Below, in pieces: positions 57,681 through 64,000 of a stretch of DNA of 64,000 bases (the first letter of the stretch is position 1; every line of letters begins with the position of its first letter). The notes under the pieces are model-generated. The model was not told the DNA's origin. It saw only the letters and a list, made by a program, of their open reading frames with translations, and ran no database searches. A program made the translations under genes and the position numbers. Source of the stretch: Halocaridina rubra (taxonomy: Eukaryota; Arthropoda; Malacostraca; Decapoda; Atyidae); the NCBI GenBank assembly GCA_037179515.1, contig JAXCGZ010003809.1:97501-161500 (forward strand), read 5' to 3'.

Positions 57681-58334
57681 CATACTGGCAGATTTGACTC
57701 TGAAAATGCATATAAATGGAATAGTAAGGGCAACATATGCTTTCTAAGTGAATGTAAGTGTAGCCTCCAGACACATGGACAAGGAAATTTTCAGAAATAT
57801 TCATGTAACTTATGCGAGGTCATAGCTTGAATATGCAGACCCCTTTTGGAAGCCACACTTGAAAAAGTTCATGAAAAAGCTGGGAAAACTTCAGAGCCAT
57901 GTCACGAAAGTGGTACCGGAAATACACGGTCTCAGCTATGAGGAAAGGCTGAGAAACTTAGATTTACCATCACTCGAGGCTAGAAGAATGAAAGGGCATA
58001 TGGTGACGGTTATTAAATACCTTCATGGATTTGACAGAATGGATAGGGATCGATATTTCTATATTGCTGGCTCTAGAGCTAGAGGCCATAGTTTGAAGCT
58101 TTGTAAGAAAACTTCTTTGCAGGATGTAGGGAAGCAATTTTTTTTAGTGAAAGAGTAGTTGATGACTGGCGTTTGCTTAGTGAGGTTGTAGTTAATACTA
58201 ACTCTATTCATAATTTTAAGGACAAATATGATAAGTATCACTGAGTACAAAAATGTACTAGACCAGGAGACGGGGAGTTACGAGCAGAGAGGTCTTCCCC
58301 CTAAGCACAACTAGGTAATTACAATTAGGTAATT
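57681..58334 (+). mobile_element. LINE-A copy 12 (3' module only)
   Basis: Begins at CATACTGGCAGATTTG directly after copy 11's tail, the same point as copies 6 and 8. It covers the ORF2 C-terminal region (57859-58158, KLGKLQSHVTKVVPEIHGLSYEE) and the 3' UTR, ending in tail units (58311-58334) and a short CA run. Confidence 0.88.
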
Positions 58335-58342
58335 ACACACAC

Positions 58343-59719
58343 ACGGCTCTGAACTATAGACCAGTTTCCTTGACCAGCATAGTTTGCAAAGTTATGGAGA
58401 AACTACTAAGGAAACATATCTCTCTTCACTTGGAATCCTTCAACTTTTTGTCAGTGAAGCAACATGGCTTCAGAGAAGGTAGATCAACAGTAACAAACTT
58501 ATTAGAATTTTATGACGAGGTAAGCCAAATCTTACAGGAAAGAGAGGGCTGGGCAGATTGCATATTCCTAGACTTCCAGAAAGCGTTTGACACTGTTCCA
58601 CATGGGAGACTTATTAGGAAGCTGCAATCAATGGCTAGAATAGGTGGAAATGTTTTGGAATAGATAAAAACTTACTTAGGAGGAAGGGAACAGAGGGTTA
58701 GAGTAAGACTCTCAGTGTCCGAATGGAGAAGAGTTAGTAGTGGAGTTCCACAGGGTTCAGTTTTAGGGCCACTTTTGTTCCTTGTATATGTAAATGACCT
58801 ACCAGAGTCTGTAAATTCATTCATGAATATGTTTGCAGATGATGCAAAGATTGTGAAGAGAGTAAGAAACGAGAACAATGGTAGAGAACTTCAGGAGGAT
58901 CTAAATAATATGCATGAGTGGTCAGAAAAGTGGCTAATGAAATTCAATACTTCAAAATGTAAGGTAATGAGAATGGGTACAAGTGCAAGAAGGCCCAAGC
59001 TTGACTACTCGGTGGCTGGAGTACAACTTCAAGAGACAGAAAATGAGAGAGATCTAGGAGTAAACATACTGGCAGATTTGTCTCCAGATATACATATAAA
59101 TGGCATAGTAAGGGCAGCATATGCATTCTTATCAAATGTAAGGGTAGCCTTCAGGCACATGGACAAGGAAATGTTCAGAAATATTTATGTAACCTATGTG
59201 AGGCCAAAACTCGAATATGCAGCCCCCTTTTGGAATCCGCACTTGAAAAAGCACATAGCAAAGCTTGAAAAAGATCAAAGACATGCCACGAAACTGGTGC
59301 CAGAAATACGCAATCTCAGTTATGATGAGAGGCTGAGGGAATTAGACTTACCATCACTCGAAGCTAGAAGAGTGGGGGGGGGATATGGTGACAGTCTTTA
59401 AATTCCTTCATGGTTATGATAGAGTGGATAGGGATCGATATTTTGATATGGCAGGCTCTAGAACTAGAGGTCACAGTTTGAAGCTTCGTAAGAAAACTTT
59501 TTCGCAGGATGTAAGGAAATACTTTTTCAGTGTAAGAGTAGTTGATAATTGGAATTCGCTAAGCGAGGAGGTAGTTAATGCTATCTCAATCCATAGTTTT
59601 AAGGACAGGTATGATAAGTATCACTAAGTATAAAATGGAACCTATGAGGAGACGGGAAGATACGAGCTTTGGGCTCTTTCCCGTAAACAAAATTAGGTAA
59701 TCACAATTAGGTAATCACA
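58343..59719 (+). mobile_element. LINE-A copy 13 (RT to 3' end, well preserved)
   Basis: Starts at GGCTCTGAACTATAG in the RT fingers. Frame 58370-58663 ends at a TAG replacing a Trp codon. Frame 58715-59401 keeps GVPQGSVLGPLLF, the FADD box (NMFADDAKIVKR) and the thumb. A G-run of nine or so near 59370 causes a frameshift, and frame 59385-59627 completes the C-terminus. It is very similar to copy 14. It ends in two tail units (59691-59719). Confidence 0.92.
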
Positions 59720-59721
59720 AA

Positions 59722-60603
59722 GCACAAGGGCAGGAGAGAAAGGAACTAGAAAAAAGAATAAAGAAGCTGGAAGGGGAAAAGAGTCAACTAGAATCTAGAA
59801 TTTCTAAACAAGAAGATAAAAACAAACAGCTGAATGACAACCTAAAGGAATTAGATGTTAGTTCACTGCTCTCTTCTGAGAGAGACGAGATTGCTGCTTG
59901 GAATGTCCAGATTAAGGAAAACATTGAACAGTTCAGAAAAGAGTTCCAGGAGCTGAATATGGAAAATGATGCCATGAAAACTTCCTTTGCTGATGCACTA
60001 AAGGGGAATATGGCAGTAAAAGAGGCTGTAAAGGTGGTGACACTGGAAAACATACAAACAATTGACTATAAAGAGACAGTAATCGAAGAAATGAAAGACG
60101 TTGTGATGGAAAGGGCAAACCCACTCATCAGACAGGCACTTGATAAGGAGAAGACAGTGGTAATCTCAGGCATAAGCGAATCCCAGGAGCCAACATGGCA
60201 GGGGAGACTTGAAGAAAATAAAGCTAATGTTGTAAACCTGATAAGAAAGCTTGGAGTAGTTTGTGGTCCTGAGGATATTGTAAACATACACCAACTAGGT
60301 AAATATTCGAGGGAAGGAAAGCCGAGACCAACAAAAGTAACCTTTGAGAGAAGGGAAACATGTAGGGAAATATTGTTGAGAAAAAAAAGTCTAAAAGCCC
60401 TTCAAGAATGCAAAGAAGTGTTCATTAGACAATACAGAACACAGGAAGAGATGGGAAAGATCAAAAACTTGTTGCAAGGGGCAAGAAGGTTAAATGATGA
60501 AAGAAATGAAGAACAGAAGAAAAATTTTCGTTACAGAGTTCTTCCAGACAAAGGGGAGATAAAGAAGATAATGACAGAAGATCAGGGGATGGGGCCTCAT
60601 TAA
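59722..60603 (+). CDS. LINE-A ORF1 protein (5'-truncated)
   Basis: An open frame of 293 codons with no ATG at its truncated start; the first in-frame ATG is inside (ELNMENDAM, about codon 79). Residues 1-95 are Glu/Lys-rich with leucines spaced as in a coiled coil (LEKRIKKLEGEKSQLESRI). From about 150 on comes an RRM-like part (VVISGISESQ, LIRKLGVVCGPEDIVNIHQL, RPTKVTFERRETCREILL), then a basic C-terminal segment (FIRQYRTQEEMGKIKNLLQG, RVLPDKGEIKKI). This is the layout of ORF1 RNA-binding chaperones in CR1/L2/L1-type LINEs; it would coat element RNA. ORF2's frame begins within the last 30 codons. Confidence 0.83.
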   Translation, partial: AQGQERKELEKRIKKLEGEKSQLESRISKQEDKNKQLNDNLKELDVSSLLSSERDEIAAWNVQIKENIEQFRKEFQELNMENDAMKTSFADALKGNMAVKEAVKVVTLENIQTIDYKETVIEEMKDVVMERANPLIRQALDKEKTVVISGISESQEPTWQGRLEENKANVVNLIRKLGVVCGPEDIVNIHQLGKYSREGKPRPTKVTFERRETCREILLRKKSLKALQECKEVFIRQYRTQEEMGKIKNLLQGARRLNDERNEEQKKNFRYRVLPDKGEIKKIMTEDQGMGPH

Positions 60604-63430
60604 GATTGTTATACACAAATGCTGATGGATTAGCTGGTAAGGCAGTAGAATTAAAAGATAGGATTCACAACAGTAAGGCAGATATAGTAGCAATTACAGA
60701 GACTAAGTTGAGTGAGACATAAACAGTATCACAGTTTTTCCTAAGGGCTTCAGAATACTAAGGGTTGAAAGATCTGAGAGGACTGGTGGAGGGATAGCAC
60801 TGCTCATAAGTGAAAGGATTCAAGTTGAAGAAATAAACTTGGCTATAGAAAGTGAGTTCAAGGAATTTCTTTTTGCTCGCATATATACTGGGTCAGAGAG
60901 CATTATAATAACTGTTGTATACAACCCACCAAGGAACCAAAATAGGCTTGAAGTTTATGAGGAAAGTCATATAGGTACTATTGAAGTCATAAACTCAGTT
61001 CTTAACATGGCACGGGAAAAAAATGTAGGATTTTGATTATGGGAGACTTTAATCATAAAGAGATAGATTGGATAAATCTTGACCCACACAGTGGTGAGGA
61101 CTCATTCAGGGCAAGATTCCTAGATTGTGTACAAGGGAATTTCCTACACCAACATACAATGGAACCAACAAGGGCCAGGGGTGGGGATGAGCCATCACTA
61201 CTTGATCTAGTGTTCACAGATAATGTGTTGGATATTGAAAAAATTGAGTATGAACCACCAATTGGAAAGAGTGACCACTGTGTGTTGTTGATGGAGTATA
61301 TCATTGAAGATATTCTTTCTGAGAGTAGAGGCACTGAGGACATGAGGAGGAACTATCGGAAAGGAGATTACATCAAAATGAATGAGCTTTTTGCAGTTAT
61401 TGACTGGAGAACCTTATTTTACAACAAATCTGTACAAGAAATGTATGACATCTTTTATGAGAAATATGGGAAGATAGTAGATTGCTGCATACCTGTCACC
61501 AAAGTAGGTGTAATTCATGCCAGAGAGAAATGGTTCGATAATGGGTGTAAAAGAGCTAAGGAGTGGAGAGACAAATGCTGGAAAAGGTATAGGAGGAGAA
61601 AAAACATAAATGCCTGACAAACCTACAAAAGAGCAAGAAATGACTACCTAAGTAAAAGGAGAGAGGCAGAGAGAGACTATGAGAAGGACATCACCAGGAA
61701 GGCTAAAGAAAATCCCAAGCTTTTCCACAGCTTTATCAGAGGAAAACTGAAGGTAAAAGAACAGGTTTTAAGGCTCAAGAGAGAGGATGGAAGCATCACT
61801 GAGATGGATGAAGAGATCTGCAAAGAATTGAACAAGGAGTTTCAGTCAGTATTTACAGTAGAAAATACCCCACCCCCTCAGATTGCAGTGATAGAAGCTC
61901 AAGGGCCGGTATTAGAGAACATCAACCTTACAGCCACAGAGGTATGCAAAGCGCTGCTGGATTTTGATGTTCATAAAGCTACAGGTCCTGATGACATATC
62001 CCCTCACGTGCTTAAAAAATGCGCAAACACAATATCAGTGGCACTAAGTATCATATTTAAGGAGTCACTGGAGTCGGGGGAGATTCCAAGATGCTCGAAA
62101 CAAGCAAATGTGATACCTGTCTTCAAAAAGGGAAGGAGGGATACGGCTCTGAACTATAGACCAGTTTCCTTGACCAGCATAGTTTGCAAAGTTATGGAGA
62201 AACTACTAAGGAAACATATCTCTCTTCACTTGGAATCCTTCAACTTTTCGCCAGTGAGGCAACATGGCTTCAGAGAAGGTAGATCAACAGTAACAAACTT
62301 ATTAGAATTTTATGATGAGGTAAGCCAAATCTTACAGGAAAGAGAGGGCTGGGCAGATTGCATATTCCTAGACTTCAAGAAAGCGTTTGACACTGTTCCA
62401 CATGGGAGACTTATTAGGAAGCTGCAATCAATGGCTAGAATAGGTGGAAATGTTTTGGAAGAGATAAAAACTTACTTAGAAGGAAGGGAACAGAGGGTTA
62501 GAGTAAGACACTCAGTGTCTGAATAGAGAAGAGTTAGTAGTGGAGTTTCACAGGGTTCAGTTTTAGGGCCACTTTTGTTCCTTGTATATGTAAATGACCT
62601 ACCAGAGTCTGTAAATTCATTCATGAATATGTTTGCAGATGATGCAAAGATTGTGAAGAAAGTAAAAAACGAGAACAATGGTAGAGAACTTCAGGAGGAT
62701 CTAAATAATCTGCATGAGTGGTCAGAAAAGTGGCTAATGAAATTCAATACTTCAAAATGTAAGGTAATGAGAATGGGTACAAGTGCAAGAAGGCCCAAGC
62801 TTGACTACTCGGTGGCTGGAGTACAACTTCAAGAGACAGAAAATGAGAGAGATCTAGGAGTAAACATACTGGCAGATTTGTCTCCAGAAATACATATAAA
62901 TGGCATAGTAAGGGCAGCATATGCATTCTTATCAAATGTAAGGGTAGCCTTCAGGCACATGGACAAGGAAATGTTCAGAAATATTTATGTAACGATATGT
63001 GAGGCCAAAACTCGAATATGCAGCCCCCTTTTGGAATCCGCACTTGAAAAAGCACATAGCTAAGCTTGAAAAAGTTCAAAGACATGCCACGAAACTGGTG
63101 CCAGAAATACGCAATCTCAGTTATGATGAGAGGCTGAGGGAATTAGACTTACCATCACTCGAAGCTAGAAGAGTGAGGGGGGATATGGTGACAGTCTTTA
63201 AATTCCTTCATGGCTATGATAGAGTGGATAGGGATCGATATTTTGATATGGCTGGCTCTAGAACTAGAGGTCATAGTTTGAAGCTTGGTAAGAAAACTTC
63301 TTTGCAGGATGCAAGGAAATACTTTTTCAGTGTAAGAGTAGTTGATAATTTGGAATTCGCTAAGCGAGGAGGTAGTTAATGCTATCTCAATCCATAGTTT
63401 TAAGGACAGGTATGATAAGTATCACTAAGT
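60590..63430 (+). pseudogene. LINE-A ORF2 endonuclease-RT (few lesions)
   Basis: Starts in the overlap with LRLLYTNADGLAGKAVELKD. The EEP endonuclease shows the catalytic Glu segment (AITETKLS), VVYNPP, MGDFNHKEIDWINL, LLDLVFTDN and SDHCVLL. Then a linker (61300-61950), RT fingers (KATGPDDISPHVL), first Asp (CIFLDFKKAFD), the VPQGS block (here SGVSQGS), FADD and the C-terminus. Lesions: 1-bp losses near 60712 and 61030, TGA for Trp at 61615, TAG for Trp at 62524, and 1-bp gains near 62995 and 63350. The frame is otherwise close to intact, so inactivation is recent. Confidence 0.9.
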
Positions 63431-63491
63431 ATAAAATGGAACCTATGAGGAGACAGGAAGATACGAGCTTTGGGCTCTTTCCCGTAAACAC

Positions 63492-63530
63492 AATTAGGTA
63501 ATCACAATTAGGTAATCACACACACACACA
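63492..63530 (+). repeat. LINE-A 3' tail: AATTAGGTAATCAC units plus (CA)n
   Basis: Two 14-bp units AATTAGGTAATCAC, then CA repeats. Equivalent tails close copies 3 (13171), 5 (18903), 6 (20366), 7 (28262), 8 (28884), 9 (31439), 10 (39850), 11 (57660), 12 (58311) and 13 (59691), and in antisense copy 2 (4811). Position five from the end is T or C (ATTAC/ATCAC). Confidence 0.92.
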
Positions 63531-64000
63531 TGTACTTAAAAATGCGGAAACTCAATATCAGTGGCACGAAGTATCATATTTAAAAATTCACTGCAGTCAG
63601 GGGAGATTCCAAGATGCTGGAAACAAGCAAACGTGATACCTATCTTCAAAAAGGGAAGAAGTGATACGGCTCAAAACTATAGACTAGTTTCCTTGACCAG
63701 CACAGTTTGCAAAGTTATGGAAAAATTACTAAGGAAACATATCTCTCGTCACTTGGAATCCTTCAACTTTTTGTCAGTGAAACAATATGACTTCAGAGAA
63801 GATAGATCAACAGTAACAAACTTATTAGAATTTTATGATGAGGTAAGCCAAATCTTACAGGAAAGAGAGTGCTTGGCCGATTACATATTCCTAGACTTCC
63901 AGAAAGCATTTAACACTGTCCCACACGGAAGACTTATTAGGAAGCTGCAAGCAATGGCTAGAGGAGGTGGAAATGTCTTGGACTGGATAAAAATTACTTA
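63531..64000 (+). mobile_element. LINE-A copy 15, cut by window end
   Basis: Begins at TGTACTTAAAAATGCGG, just before the RT fingers, after the CA run of copy 14, and continues through NYRLVSLTS and the first catalytic Asp region (near 63890, FLDFQKAFN, Asn for Asp at the second position) to the window edge. A 1-bp change near 63540 shifts the start of the frame. Confidence 0.88.

Larger units (their letters stand above)
59720..63530 (+). mobile_element. LINE-A copy 14 (most complete, ORF1 plus ORF2)
   Basis: The reference copy for the family in this window: ORF1 from the coiled coil on, ORF2 overlapping ORF1's end, full endonuclease, RT, C-terminus, 3' UTR and tail. It starts at AAGCACAAGGGCAGG directly after copy 13's tail. 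Its 3' tail is two AATTAGGTAATCAC units (63492-63520) plus (CA)n to 63530. Confidence 0.93.

Overview
This is eukaryotic, non-genic DNA. I find no host protein gene, tRNA or rRNA gene, and nothing bacterial. Almost every stretch is a retrotransposon copy, a piece of one, or a microsatellite. A TTAGG-type tract (9257-9317), long AT, CT and GA dinucleotide runs, and the style of the LINE families suggest an arthropod, most likely a decapod crustacean. That assignment is an inference; no marker gene confirms it.

Families, with names local to this annotation. LINE-A is a CR1-like non-LTR element: ORF1 with coiled coil and RRM-like part, ORF2 with EEP endonuclease and an FADD-type reverse transcriptase, and a 3' end made of AATTAGGTAATTAC units often followed by (CA)n. 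LINE-B is a Jockey/CR1-superfamily element with a conserved 3' end and a short A-tail. LINE-R is an RTE-like element. There is one I-clade element (RT plus RNase H) with an almost undamaged reading frame, one L2/Crack-like element and one tRNA-derived SINE. Four Ty3/gypsy elements are present: Gyp1 (34000-36909), Gyp2 (long LTRs, 40370-56535), Gyp3 (bounded by inverted repeats, 47748-51654) and Gyp4 (51861-54847, plus a fragment inside Gyp1).

Layout. 1-8965 holds mixed LINE-A(-), LINE-R(+) and LINE-B copies with a compound trinucleotide microsatellite. 9257-10416 is simple sequence ending in a 591-bp AT tract. From 10417 to the window end there is a chain of at least thirteen LINE-A copies, all on the + strand and joined end to end: the 3' tail of one runs straight into the 5'-truncated body of the next. 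Every other element in this part is nested in the chain. The I-clade element splits copy 4, LINE-B splits copies 6 and 10, the L2-like element splits copy 7, Gyp1 splits the LINE-B in copy 10, and Gyp2 splits copy 11. Gyp2's right LTR is itself split by Gyp3 and Gyp4. Inside copy 7 a 487-bp piece of LINE-A ORF2 has expanded into a seven-unit tandem array with a dimeric pattern.

The genes do not form a host pathway. They are self-mobilising modules, nearly all broken. The best preserved frames are the I-clade RT-RNase H (13856-16813), the LINE-A RT at 4895-6364, LINE-A ORF1 at 59722-60603, and the Gyp3 integrase and gag. The strongest novel signals are the one-orientation LINE-A chain, the repeated use of the same tail-to-body junction, the LINE-born dimeric satellite, and the gypsy body bounded by inverted rather than direct terminal repeats.
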